Shown one piece after another: positions 1-8,352 of a stretch of 36,429 nt of DNA (within the stretch, counting starts at the first letter, position 1; the number at the start of each line of letters is the position of its first letter). The stretch is taken from positions 1 to 36,429 of the forward strand of contig DROQ01000084.1 in NCBI GenBank assembly GCA_011321845.1. Direction: 5' to 3'. This stretch comes from Planctomycetota bacterium. GTDB taxonomy: Bacteria; Planctomycetota; UBA1135; GCA-002748355. The translations under genes were made by a program, and so were the position numbers. The notes below the pieces were generated by a model that had not been told where the DNA came from, ran no database searches, and saw only the letters and a program-made list of their open reading frames with translations.

Positions 1-261
1 AAAGAAGGATCCTCCAGCATCTTTTCCATGAGCCCAGACATAGGATCCCGCACCGAACTCTGCAGAGAACTGGAAGCGTCCTCGCCCATTGGTCCTGGTT
101 CGCAGGATTCTCGGCTTCCGGATGGGCGGTAAACCTGGGGAGACAAGGGTGACCTCCGCCTCTTCACAGAGCTTGCCATGCGGGTCCTTCACCACCCCCC
201 GGAGTGTTGCCCCCTGATCCAAGGAAAGAACAAACAAAAGAAGCGAGGTGAACGGGAGCAT
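1..261 (-). CDS. Secreted carboxypeptidase-regulatory-like protein, fourth tandem copy (3' end cut by window edge)
   Basis: Only the first 87 codons are present; the C-terminus lies beyond the left edge. Translation from the ATG at 261 gives a hydrophobic signal peptide (MLPFTSLLLFVLSLDQG), then LRGVVKDPHGKLCEEAEVTL. This matches the N-termini of the three genes to its right, including the G-V-V-K-x-P-x-G-x-x-x-x-x-A-E-V pattern of a carboxypeptidase-regulatory-like beta-sandwich. A WAHGKDAGG segment corresponds to WAHGEGAGG of the copy at 2118-3977, which appears to be its closest relative here. The start lies 11 bases after the stop of the preceding copy, so it is probably cotranscribed with it. 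The protein is likely exported; its function is unknown. Confidence 0.8.
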   Translation of the reverse strand, partial: MLPFTSLLLFVLSLDQGATLRGVVKDPHGKLCEEAEVTLVSPGLPPIRKPRILRTRTNGRGRFQFSAEFGAGSYVWAHGKDAGGSFF

Positions 262-272
262 GGCTCCTCCTT

Positions 273-2108
273 TCAGAGCCGAATTTCCAAGTCTTCTCCG
301 ATTTCTCTGATCTTGATGATCTTGGAGCGGTTCTTCCAAAAAAAGCGGACGCGAAACTCCAGGTTGGGGGATTCCAGGTAGGGAAGCGAGAAGGTCCCAT
401 CCTTTGCCGTTGCTCCCTTGAGAAGAGTGTAGTTCATCTCAGCGAAGGCATGGTCCCGGGGTCGCATGGAATTCCCGGACCAGCCCGCTCCCGAGATGCG
501 AACCCCTGCGAGGGGCCTCCCCAGCCGATCCAGGACCTTTCCTCTCAAATAGGTTTTGAAGGGTTTCAGGTTGAGGGTTTTTTGGGGGAGGAGAAAGCGC
601 TCCCCCGCTGGGACCTCGGCTGGCTCTTCGAGGGAGAAGCCGAGATCCTCCCGATAGGCGAACAGAACCCCTTCCTCCCCTTTGGGGAGCATGAGAAAGC
701 CCCGCCCGCGACGCCCCGTGAGATCCCCGAGCCGCTTGGATCCAGCCTGCCACCGGAGCCTGGCGAAGGCGGCCGGCGCCCCGTCCGGCCCCAGGACTTG
801 GAAAGGCTGCACACGCTGTTCCCGGAAATCAAAGGTAAATTCTCGGGGCGTCTTCCGATAGGGCATCCATTCGAGGGGAAGCAGGGGCTCTCGCGGGAGA
901 GGAGGAGCCTTTCCTTCTTCGAACAGGGACGCCCAGGTCTCGGCGCTGAGAAGGAGGGAGGCCTTCATGCGAGTGAGGTTGTTGGGAATCTGGGAAAGTT
1001 CGAAACTCCCATCTTTCCCGACCTTGGTATATCCCGAGCGCCCCGAGCGCCCCCAGGTGGCGCCATCCTTTTTTCGTTCATAAAGAGAGATGTTCCAACG
1101 AATCACTGCCCCGGTCAGGCCCTTTCCCTGGAGGCCCAGGACCTTTCCCCGAAAGGGTTGATCCCTCACCAAGGAAAAAACGACCTCCCGTACCGGTTTC
1201 TTGGGATCGTTTTTTTGGAAGACCCCTTGGATGCTTCTCCTCTCCTGGTTGAAGAAGGCGTTCGCCCCCGCCCAGCCTTCCTTCACCACGAAGATCTCCA
1301 GGGAGCGGTAGGACCTGTGAAATTCCGGCACACGAAGAATCGCCCTCCCTTTTCCGTCGGTCTCGGCCCTGCAGAATCCGGGCTCGGACTCCGTCCGATA
1401 GAGCAGCCTCGCTCCGGGGATCGGTTCTTTGCTTCCCTTGGTTTCGACACGAATGGAGAGCGAAGTCGGCTTGGGGCAGAAGAAGGAGAGCGAAGGATCA
1501 TCTTTTCCTTTCCCCAGGAGTCCCTTCCAGAGGGCCCTCGCCAAGGATCTCTTCTTGTGGAAAACCTTTCCCTGCAGAAGGATCTTTCCGTCGGCCCCCA
1601 AGACCCGGAACCAGACTCCCCAGGAACCGAAATACAGCTCATCCGGGACCTTGGTCACCCCCCCGGCGTCGATCGGGGTTTTCTGGATCCATCCCCATCT
1701 CCCGTCCAGATTCCAAGCGACCTGCATCGCGCTGGGTTTCCCCCAGGCCGCGAGCTTTTTCAGCCGCAATCGCTGGGACGGTCTCGCCTGGACCTCCCGG
1801 AGGGTCAGCAGCTTTCCGGGCCTGAGCCCCCGCTCATAGCCGCTGAAATGATGGATTCCCTTTTCGTCCCGAAAATGCGACCAGGCCCAATACATCCTCC
1901 CCTGTCCCAAGCGAAGCCGAAAGCGCCCCCGCTTCCCCGAGCGCAGGCGCAGCACCTCGGGCTCCCTCAGCCCAGGGACCCCGGGCGAAACCACAAAGAC
2001 CTCCGCTCCCTCGCGCGGCCTCCCCTGGGAATCGAGAACCCTGCCGCGAAGCAAGGGGTTAGGTGCTTGCGTAAGACAGCCGAGGAGAAGAAGAGGGAGC
2101 AAACTCAT
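273..2108 (-). CDS. Large secreted or lipoprotein paralogue with repeated carboxypeptidase-regulatory-like domains (copy 3)
   Basis: This 611-residue protein starts MSLLPLLLLGC, a short signal whose LLGC could be a lipobox, so a lipid anchor is possible although the n-region lacks a positive charge. At least four beta-sandwich-like segments can be read. Residues about 19-80 open LLRGRVLDSQGRPREGAEV. About 200-280 contains PIPGARLLY. About 320-380 opens FRGKVLGLQG and closes GKDGSFELSQIP. The C-terminal one opens YLRGKVLDRLGRPLAGV and closes TAKDGTFSLPYLE. The G-x-V-x-D-x-x-G-x-P-x-x-G-A pattern and the (T/K)-x-x-D-G-x-F closing strand are typical of CarboxypepD_reg-like folds, which usually act as structural or binding modules. 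The gene starts 9 bases after the preceding copy stops. No catalytic motif was seen and the function is unknown. Confidence 0.85.
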   Translation of the reverse strand: MSLLPLLLLGCLTQAPNPLLRGRVLDSQGRPREGAEVFVVSPGVPGLREPEVLRLRSGKRGRFRLRLGQGRMYWAWSHFRDEKGIHHFSGYERGLRPGKLLTLREVQARPSQRLRLKKLAAWGKPSAMQVAWNLDGRWGWIQKTPIDAGGVTKVPDELYFGSWGVWFRVLGADGKILLQGKVFHKKRSLARALWKGLLGKGKDDPSLSFFCPKPTSLSIRVETKGSKEPIPGARLLYRTESEPGFCRAETDGKGRAILRVPEFHRSYRSLEIFVVKEGWAGANAFFNQERRSIQGVFQKNDPKKPVREVVFSLVRDQPFRGKVLGLQGKGLTGAVIRWNISLYERKKDGATWGRSGRSGYTKVGKDGSFELSQIPNNLTRMKASLLLSAETWASLFEEGKAPPLPREPLLPLEWMPYRKTPREFTFDFREQRVQPFQVLGPDGAPAAFARLRWQAGSKRLGDLTGRRGRGFLMLPKGEEGVLFAYREDLGFSLEEPAEVPAGERFLLPQKTLNLKPFKTYLRGKVLDRLGRPLAGVRISGAGWSGNSMRPRDHAFAEMNYTLLKGATAKDGTFSLPYLESPNLEFRVRFFWKNRSKIIKIREIGEDLEIRL

Positions 2109-2117
2109 CCTTCCGTT

Positions 2118-3977
2118 TTACCTCCCCTTTCCAGGGAAATGAATCTCAAGGTCCTCCGCTCCCTTCGGGAAGCTCTTGTGGAGCCGGATTCTATGATAGG
2201 TCCATACCAGGGAAATCCGATCCTCATGGGCATCGGGAATGTAAGGAAGGCGAAAATGGCCCTTTGCGTCCGTCGTAACTTGGACCATTTCCCCGTTGAT
2301 GGCTTGTGAGGCCAGGAGCCGGAGGTCCTTCTCGTCCAGCATCCTGGAGGCAGGGCGGATCTCGACATCTCCGAGGGGTTTGCCATCCTCATCCAGAACC
2401 CTTCCCGAGAGGGCATGGCCAAATGCCTGGAGATTCAGATCCACCCGGGGAAGGAACAAGGGAGCTTGCTTGGCAGGGGAAGCGACGACCTGGAATCCGT
2501 AGCCCAAGTCGGATCGAGCAAAATACAGAACCCCCCTTGGTCCCCTGGCAAGGGCGAAGCCCCGCCCAAGCCTGTCGCCCAAGAAGCTGCGATACTTGGA
2601 AGGCTGCGCTTGGGACCGCCAACGGACACTCGGAAAGGGGATGGGAGATCCATCGATTCCTCGGACCTGGAAAGGAATCAGGTGGAGCTGGTTGAGATCG
2701 AAGGAGACCTCCAGGGGCAGACCATTGGACCGGCTTTGAAGCTGCATCAGGGGACCTTGGGGAGGGTTCCCAGTCTTCCCATTCCTTTCGAGGAGCTTTC
2801 GCCAGCCCTTGGGGGTCAAGTAAAGAGCGGCCCTCCATCCATTGATATTGGGAGGCAAGCTCTCCATTCGAAACGCCCCCGAAGGATCCGCGCGCGCGAG
2901 AACCGACGAACCGGCCCGGATTCGGCCATTCCGAGAATTCTCGCCAAACATCAGGGTATAGCGGAAGAAGACCCTCGCCTCCCGGGCAAGCTCTCCATCC
3001 AAGCCTCGAATCTTCCCCAGGACCGATCTGTCCTTGTTCAAGGGGAACACCAGGGGGGGTTTCAGATCTTTCCAACCGACGGGAAGGCGGGTCCTTCCAA
3101 CCCAGATGGCCTCCCTGGTGAGCAGGGCAGAGGCGCCTGAGAAGCCCTTCTTTTCCACGAAGACTGCCAAAGAGCTTCGCCCCTTGAAAACGGGAACACG
3201 AAAATGGGCCTTTCCTTGGGCATCGGTGATCCCAGCTTTTTGCAGGCGCCCCGACCGGGGGAAATGAAAGAAAAGGTTTGCACCCTCGATCGGCTTCTTG
3301 GATTCTTGAGCCAGGACGGAGATGGAGAGGGGTTTGGGTGCGGGGCACTCGAAAACCAATCGGTGGGGGGAAGTCCCCGGCCTGGCCCCCCGAATCGGAT
3401 GAAGGACACCATCCTTTCCCTTCCTCCACAGGACGGATCCTCCGAACAAAACACGGCCGCCCTTGTCCCGCAGCCAAAACATCTGCATCCCCATGAACAA
3501 CGGGAAGGAAGGCGGGATCTCCCCCATTCCCTCCTCGTCGATGGCCACTTCCCTGGTATAGGCTCCGCTTCCTTCCAGTTCCCAAACCAGAACCAGCTCC
3601 TCGGGCTTTCCCCAGGCTTCCAGCCCTCGAAGCTGGATCCGCTCGAAACGCTCCCTTCGTTGCCCTCTGAGATGCAGAATCTGACCGGGCTTTACCCGCA
3701 TCCTGAAGCCGGTGCAAAAGGGCTCCCCCCCTGCCCCCTCGCCATGGGCCCAGACAGAAAGGTTGGCACCCGCTTCCCCCTCGAGCTTGAAACGTCCACG
3801 GGCATCTGTTTTTGTCCGGACCACCTTCCCCCCGCTCAGGGGAATGGCTCCTGAGGAGAGAAGAGAAACCTCCGCCCCTTCACAGAGGCTTCCATCCGGA
3901 CTCTTCACGGTTCCCCGAAGGACAGGTCCTTGGGTACAGGCAAGAGCCGAAAAGAGAACGGGTAGAAAAAGGGACAT
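2118..3977 (-). CDS. Large secreted or lipoprotein paralogue with repeated carboxypeptidase-regulatory-like domains (copy 2)
   Basis: This 619-residue protein begins MSLFLPVLFSALACTQG. The ALAC junction fits either signal peptidase I or a weak lipobox, so export is likely. The mature part opens VLRGTVKSPDGSLCEGAEV, matching the neighbouring copies. Further sandwich-like segments lie at about 215-290 (PIEGANLFFHF to GKAHFRVPVF), about 320-385 (VLGKIRGLDGEL to DPSGAFRMESLP) and the C-terminus (ALSGRVLDEDGKPLGDVEI to DAKGHFRLPYIP). Its tail EDLEIHF resembles EDLEIRL of copy 3. The ATG is supported by a strong AAGGAGG four bases upstream (3982-3988). A 120-base leader separates it from copy 1, so it may have its own promoter. 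The role is unknown; surface or envelope location is inferred from the signal peptide. Confidence 0.87.
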   Translation of the reverse strand: MSLFLPVLFSALACTQGPVLRGTVKSPDGSLCEGAEVSLLSSGAIPLSGGKVVRTKTDARGRFKLEGEAGANLSVWAHGEGAGGEPFCTGFRMRVKPGQILHLRGQRRERFERIQLRGLEAWGKPEELVLVWELEGSGAYTREVAIDEEGMGEIPPSFPLFMGMQMFWLRDKGGRVLFGGSVLWRKGKDGVLHPIRGARPGTSPHRLVFECPAPKPLSISVLAQESKKPIEGANLFFHFPRSGRLQKAGITDAQGKAHFRVPVFKGRSSLAVFVEKKGFSGASALLTREAIWVGRTRLPVGWKDLKPPLVFPLNKDRSVLGKIRGLDGELAREARVFFRYTLMFGENSRNGRIRAGSSVLARADPSGAFRMESLPPNINGWRAALYLTPKGWRKLLERNGKTGNPPQGPLMQLQSRSNGLPLEVSFDLNQLHLIPFQVRGIDGSPIPFPSVRWRSQAQPSKYRSFLGDRLGRGFALARGPRGVLYFARSDLGYGFQVVASPAKQAPLFLPRVDLNLQAFGHALSGRVLDEDGKPLGDVEIRPASRMLDEKDLRLLASQAINGEMVQVTTDAKGHFRLPYIPDAHEDRISLVWTYHRIRLHKSFPKGAEDLEIHFPGKGR

Positions 3978-3981
3978 TCTT

Positions 3982-3988
3982 CCTCCTT
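3982..3988 (-). promoter_or_regulatory. Strong Shine-Dalgarno of array copy 2
   Basis: On the minus strand AAGGAGG lies four bases before the ATG at 3977. A small inverted repeat (CGGGTT / AACCCG, eight-base loop, 3996-4015) sits just upstream of it in the leader. The copy 3 start has its nearest GGAGG 13 bases upstream, so copies 2 and 3 may differ in translation strength. Confidence 0.6.
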
Positions 3989-4097
3989 GTGGGATCGGGT
4001 TCCCATCCTAACCCGGAGCTTGGAAAGCAAAAAGAATGAGGACGGAAGGATGGGGTAGGAATGGCGTGCGAGGAGGAGCCCGGCCGGAACAAGAGGA

Positions 4098-5984
4098 TCA
4101 ACGAAGGAGCTGGAGTTCCCAATCCTCCCGGGGGATCGCTGTCCGGAAGATCCGTTGCCTGCGGGGAGGCCCGGGATAGATGACCTGGAACATCATTTCC
4201 AAGGCTCCATCGGGAAAGAAGGGGATCGAAAAATGACCATTCTTGTCCGTCCTCCCCCGGAAGAAAGCCTGGTTGAGCGAACGGATGGCGGCAGTCCGGG
4301 GGCGCACTGCTTGAGGGTTTTCAAGCTGGCGGAGGATGGAGAAGATCGCGCCTTTCAGGGGCTTTCCCTCTTTGTCCACCACGCTTCCCGAGAGGTAGGT
4401 CTCCACTTTCTTGAAAACCAACTTACGCGGAGGCAGGACAAAGTTCCCATCCTCGGGAATGGAGAGGGGATTCAAAATGAAGTACTGCTCGCCCTCCGCC
4501 CAACCATAGAGGCAGATCTTCCCATGGGGAACGGTGAGGAAGCCCTTTCCCTTGCGGTCTCCCTTTCCCACCACCGAACGATCTCCCTCCTCCTCGATGG
4601 ATTCCCATTGCACCCTGGGAAAGGGAATCGGAGCCCCGTCAGGCCCTAGAGCCTGGAACGGAAGGACATGGTAGAGAGCGAAATCAAACTCGAATTCCCG
4701 AGGCAAGCCCTTCCCGGCTCTCCACTCCTGCTTGAGAATGGGGTCCATGGGGAAGGGGAAGGCGAAATCCGGACCGACCAGGGAAGCCCAGGTCTTGGAG
4801 TCGAGGAACAAAGAGGCTTCCAGAGATCGAAGATTGGCGGGCAGGGAGCTTGCCTCGAATTTCCCATTCTTGGACGATTGCACCCAACGCTGCCGGCCCG
4901 GTCGCGTCCAACCAGGGATGGAAGGAGAGAGCTGGATCACAGCCCCTCCCAGCCCTTCACCTTGGGGGTGCCGGACCACTCCGGAAAAGGGTCGGTCCTC
5001 GTCCAAACGTAGCTCCAAACCTTCTTTGAGCCAGGAAGATTGGAAAGCTTGGATCTTCTTCCCGATCCGGCATTGCGATCGGTGGAGATAGACCGTGAGC
5101 CCCGCGTAGCCAGGGAGGCTCAGACTCAGGGAAAACCCCTCCAACGAGGATTTGAGAAAATCAGGGACCTTAAGGAGGATCTTTCCATTGGAATCGCTCC
5201 TCGGACCCTGGTACCACTTGCCCCGGAGTCCGAAGCGGGAGAAAAGCTGGACGCCTCCCAGGGGCCGGAGACGACCTTTTTCCCGCAGGAGGAGGGGAAG
5301 GGACAGGGGCTGGGGACAGGGAATGGACATGGGAATCGTGGCGGCCATGTGGATCAAATCGGATTCACTCACCCTTCCCAGGTGGGGAGAGGCGATAACC
5401 TTCCCTTCGAAAAGGGGAATACCCTCCTTGGTTTGGAGAACAAACCTGAGCCCCACGGTCTCAGTCCGATCCCCAAGAGGAAGGAGTCCGGGATAGAGAG
5501 GGCGCAGAGGAGCCTTTTGAGGCACCTGGACCCGCCCTTCATCGTCGACGGCCGTCTCCAGGGTGAACCCCTCCCTCCCATCCAGGTCCCAAAGGACCTT
5601 CAACCCTTGGGGCTTCCCCCAAGGGGCCAGGCCCTTGAGCTGAATCACTCGAGGAAGGAGAAGGAGTTCATCCTGCAAAAGGAGGATCTCACCCGGCCCC
5701 ACCCGCTTCACGATCCGGCTGGCAAACTGCCCACCCTTGGAACCCATGAAATGGGACCAGGCCCAATACCTCCTTCCAGGTGTAAGAGTCACCCGGAACC
5801 TTCCTCTCTTGTCGGTCTTGGCCTCAAGAACCTCAGGGGGAACAAAACGAGGAATCCCGGGGGCGACCAGAAAGACCTCGGCTCCCGCCCTCCGTTTTCC
5901 ATCCGGCCCCTTCACAACCCCTCGGACAAGCTGGGCATTCCCCTGGATGCAAAGGGAAAAGAAAACGAGAGTTATTGAGATCAT
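4098..5984 (-). CDS. Large secreted paralogue with repeated carboxypeptidase-regulatory-like domains (copy 1, head of the array)
   Basis: The frame is open up to 6059, but I place the start at the ATG at 5984. That gives a clean signal peptide (MISITLVFFSLCIQGNAQ) with AGGAG eight bases upstream; the 25 upstream residues look like non-coding leader. The 628-residue product opens LVRGVVKGPDGKRRAGAEV and continues with YWAWSHF, almost the same as YWAWSHF in copy 3, so copies 1 and 3 seem closer to each other than to copy 2. A further module opens FSGVVRHPQGEGLGGAV, and the C-terminal one opens YLSGSVVDKEGKPLKGA and closes TDKNGHFSIPFFP. As first gene of the array it probably carries the promoter in 5985-6110, but I could not identify convincing -35/-10 boxes. 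Function unknown. Confidence 0.85.
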   Translation of the reverse strand: MISITLVFFSLCIQGNAQLVRGVVKGPDGKRRAGAEVFLVAPGIPRFVPPEVLEAKTDKRGRFRVTLTPGRRYWAWSHFMGSKGGQFASRIVKRVGPGEILLLQDELLLLPRVIQLKGLAPWGKPQGLKVLWDLDGREGFTLETAVDDEGRVQVPQKAPLRPLYPGLLPLGDRTETVGLRFVLQTKEGIPLFEGKVIASPHLGRVSESDLIHMAATIPMSIPCPQPLSLPLLLREKGRLRPLGGVQLFSRFGLRGKWYQGPRSDSNGKILLKVPDFLKSSLEGFSLSLSLPGYAGLTVYLHRSQCRIGKKIQAFQSSWLKEGLELRLDEDRPFSGVVRHPQGEGLGGAVIQLSPSIPGWTRPGRQRWVQSSKNGKFEASSLPANLRSLEASLFLDSKTWASLVGPDFAFPFPMDPILKQEWRAGKGLPREFEFDFALYHVLPFQALGPDGAPIPFPRVQWESIEEEGDRSVVGKGDRKGKGFLTVPHGKICLYGWAEGEQYFILNPLSIPEDGNFVLPPRKLVFKKVETYLSGSVVDKEGKPLKGAIFSILRQLENPQAVRPRTAAIRSLNQAFFRGRTDKNGHFSIPFFPDGALEMMFQVIYPGPPRRQRIFRTAIPREDWELQLLR

Positions 5985-6110
5985 CGTGTCGGCTCCTGGC
6001 AACAATCCGTCTCCCCAGGTTCCCAAGCACCCGGCAACATTCACAAAGCAAAAAAACATGGAACAGAAATCATGAAGATTGTGGGCGCGAGTCGGGACAA
6101 AGGGCAGAGT

Positions 6111-7118
6111 TTACAGGGTTTCCGATTGCGCGCGATCCTCCAGTCGGAGGGAAGGCCATGCCCCCACCGCAAGGCCCGCCGCCCCCCACTCGGGATCGGG
6201 ACTCCGGTCCAAGAAGACATAGGACCGCTGCTGTTCCCTCGAGTGGCCCTCGAGCCGGGCGCAGAACGAATCCAGGACCATGGGCGCCTTGCAGAGGAAG
6301 CCCCCCGCGCAGGCGACCCTTACCTCGCTGAGGCCCAGCCGCGCCCCCAGGGCCCCGGCGTGATCGGCGAGGATGCGGCCCGCCTTGCGAAGAAGTTCCC
6401 CGGGAACCGCCTCGCCCCCGGAGGCCGCCTCCTCGAGGGCCCGGATCCCCTGCTCCAGCTCCAGCGGCGAGGGATCGCGGGCGAAGATGGGGATCAGGTC
6501 CCGAGGATCCGCGCAGCCGAGGGCATGGAGCAGGGCCGGCCCCCAGGACGGCATGCCCCCCGGCAGAAGGCCCTCGCTCTTGGAGAGCAGGAGCTGGGCC
6601 GCCTCCAGAAGGACGGCAAAACCCGAGCCCGGATCCCCCAAACGCTTGCCGAAGCCCCCCACCCGAAGCAGCTGGGACGCGCCGTCGAAGCCCAGGGCGG
6701 AGGAGCCCGTGCCCCCGATGACCAGGATCCCCGGCCTCCCCTCGAAGGTCCCCGCGAAAGCTGCCTCCAGGTCCGTGTAGAACTGGGGCCGGAGATTGGG
6801 GAAGCGCCCGCGGAGGAGCCCGGCCAGGGCCTGGGCGGCCTGGCGGCCCTCCTCCCCGGCGCCCACCCCCGCGAGGCCCAGTCCGCAGGGGAGGGAGGAG
6901 GGCTCCTCCCAGTCCTTGCCCATGCGTTCCCTGGCCTCGTCCAGGGCCTGTTGGACCGCCCGCATCAGGTTGCTCCCCGCCGTCTCCGTCCCGACCGCGA
7001 GGGGGTTGGAGGGGCCTGCCCGGCCCAACCCAAGCCGAGTTTTTCCGGAGAACAGGCTGGCCCGCGTCTTGGATCCCCCGCCATCTACGCCAATCCTGAG
7101 CTGCATCCGGGGAAGCAT
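6111..7118 (-). CDS. BadF/BadG/BcrA/BcrD-family ATPase, probable N-acetylglucosamine/N-acetylmuramic acid kinase
   Basis: This is a 335-residue ASKHA-fold kinase. Phosphate-1 motif DGGGSKT is at residues 12-18, phosphate-2 motif GGTGSS at 135-140, the GDPGSG element common in GlcNAc-kinase-like members at 161-166, and an adenosine-type motif ACAGGFL lies near residue 270. The length fits GlcNAc kinases of this family. Bacterial relatives phosphorylate amino sugars released from peptidoglycan or chitin. The flanking serine hydrolase and amidase and the nearby NagA support an amino-sugar salvage role, but substrate specificity cannot be read from the sequence. Two in-frame ATGs are possible (7118 and 7106) and neither has a clear Shine-Dalgarno. 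The gene is divergent from the serine hydrolase, with 34 bases between starts. BadF-family activators of dehydratases are the alternative; they usually sit beside dehydratase subunits, which are absent here. Confidence 0.85.
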   Translation of the reverse strand: MLPRMQLRIGVDGGGSKTRASLFSGKTRLGLGRAGPSNPLAVGTETAGSNLMRAVQQALDEARERMGKDWEEPSSLPCGLGLAGVGAGEEGRQAAQALAGLLRGRFPNLRPQFYTDLEAAFAGTFEGRPGILVIGGTGSSALGFDGASQLLRVGGFGKRLGDPGSGFAVLLEAAQLLLSKSEGLLPGGMPSWGPALLHALGCADPRDLIPIFARDPSPLELEQGIRALEEAASGGEAVPGELLRKAGRILADHAGALGARLGLSEVRVACAGGFLCKAPMVLDSFCARLEGHSREQQRSYVFLDRSPDPEWGAAGLAVGAWPSLRLEDRAQSETL

Positions 7119-7152
7119 AGCCGGGGACGGCCCCTACTCCTATCCTAGGGAC

Positions 7153-8352
7153 ATGAAAGCCACCCGCTCCCAAGTTCTCCTCGCCGCCTTCCTCCTCCTC
7201 GCCGCTTGCAGGGGCGGCCCCGCTCCGGGACCCGCCTCGCAACCCGGATCGCGACCCGCCTCCCGCCTTTCCGAGGAGCCCGCCCTCCTGGACAGCCTCG
7301 CATCCCTGGCAAACAAGGCCATCCAGGAGCGCCTCTTTCCCGGCTGCCAGATCAGCGTCCTGCGCGCGAACCCCCAAGGCCAATGGGCCCTGAGCCTGCT
7401 CACCCTCGGCCACGAGGCCTACGCGCCGGGGAGCGCCAGAATCCGCTACGACACCCGCTACGACCTCGCCTCCTTGACCAAGGTGGTGGCCACCACGGGA
7501 GTGGCCATGGCCCTCCACTCCCGGCACCGGCTCGACCTGGACACTCCAGTCTCCCATTTGATCCCCGCCTTTCGGGGGCCTCTCAGGGACCAGGTCCGGC
7601 TCAAACACCTGCTGACCCACAGCTCCGGGCTCCCGGCTTGGAAACCCCTCTACAAGACCCACAAAGGCAAGCAGGCCTACCTCGCCGCCATCTGCGCCAC
7701 CCCGCTCGAGTCCAAACCGGGGACGCGCTACCGCTACTCGGATCTCGGCATAATCCTGATGGGCTTCTGCCTGGAGAAAACCGGGGGAAAACCACTGGAC
7801 CGACTGGCCCAGGAGCTCGTGTTCGAGCCTCTGGAAATGCGCATGACCCGCTTCGGGCCGCTGCCGGCCGGGCTCCCCGTGGCGGCGACGGAGAACGTGC
7901 CCTGGCGGGGCGGGGTGCTCCGCGGGGTCGTCCACGACGAGAACGCCAACGCCATGGGCGGGGTCGCCGGGCACGCGGGGCTGTTCTCGACGGCGGGAGA
8001 CCTCATGCACTACCTGCAGTGCCTCTATTGGGGAGGGATGTGGGGGAAGAAGAGGGTCTTCGCCGAGGAGACCGTCCGCCTGTTCACAAGGCGGGCGGGA
8101 ATCGTCCCGGGCTCGTCGCGGGCCCTGGGTTTCGACACGGCGCACAAGGGTTCGATCGCGGGGAGCTTCGCGAGCCCCGGAACCATCATCCACACGGGCT
8201 TCACCGGGACTTCGATTCTGGTGGACTTCGACAACAAGGTGATGGTGGTCTGCCTGACGAACCGGGTGCACCCGACGCGAAAGCGGAAGGGGATCCAGGC
8301 CTTCCGTCGGCGGGTGCACGAGCTGGCCGATCCCTACAAACGGATGCGGTAG
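7153..8352 (+). CDS. Class C beta-lactamase-like serine hydrolase, lipoprotein (possible AmiE/YbbE-like muropeptide amidase)
   Basis: I chose the ATG at 7153 because it begins a lipoprotein signal, MKATRSQVLLAAFLLLAAC, with lipobox LAAC at 16-19. The 399-residue protein carries the active-site triads of the serine beta-lactamase/penicillin-binding fold: SLTK at 107-110 (nucleophile Ser, base Lys), Y-S-D at 195-197, and HTG at 347-349 in place of KTG. The segment VHDENANAMGGVAGHAGLF at 260-278 is typical of the YbbE-type branch; B. subtilis AmiE (YbbE) removes the peptide from MurNAc-peptide in cell-wall turnover. With a sugar kinase next door and an amidase behind it, a role in muropeptide recycling is a reasonable inference. 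A Pro/Ser-rich linker (residues 22-40) follows the lipid Cys. Its 3' end overlaps the convergent amidase gene by 19 bases. Confidence 0.88.
   Translation: MKATRSQVLLAAFLLLAACRGGPAPGPASQPGSRPASRLSEEPALLDSLASLANKAIQERLFPGCQISVLRANPQGQWALSLLTLGHEAYAPGSARIRYDTRYDLASLTKVVATTGVAMALHSRHRLDLDTPVSHLIPAFRGPLRDQVRLKHLLTHSSGLPAWKPLYKTHKGKQAYLAAICATPLESKPGTRYRYSDLGIILMGFCLEKTGGKPLDRLAQELVFEPLEMRMTRFGPLPAGLPVAATENVPWRGGVLRGVVHDENANAMGGVAGHAGLFSTAGDLMHYLQCLYWGGMWGKKRVFAEETVRLFTRRAGIVPGSSRALGFDTAHKGSIAGSFASPGTIIHTGFTGTSILVDFDNKVMVVCLTNRVHPTRKRKGIQAFRRRVHELADPYKRMR

Noticed and set aside
450-2309. Plus-strand open frame of over 600 codons opposite array copy 3
   Set aside because: It is antisense to a gene with a signal peptide and repeated domains. 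Similar antisense frames lie opposite the other copies, as expected from shared codon bias.
3996-4015. Hairpin in the leader of array copy 2 as terminator or riboswitch
   Set aside because: The stem has only six pairs with an eight-base loop and no T-run, and no riboswitch core was recognised.
6070-8319. Long minus-strand open frame over the sugar kinase and serine hydrolase
   Set aside because: It shares its strand with the kinase but is in another frame and is Gly/Arg-rich without motifs. The kinase and hydrolase frames carry clear catalytic motifs.
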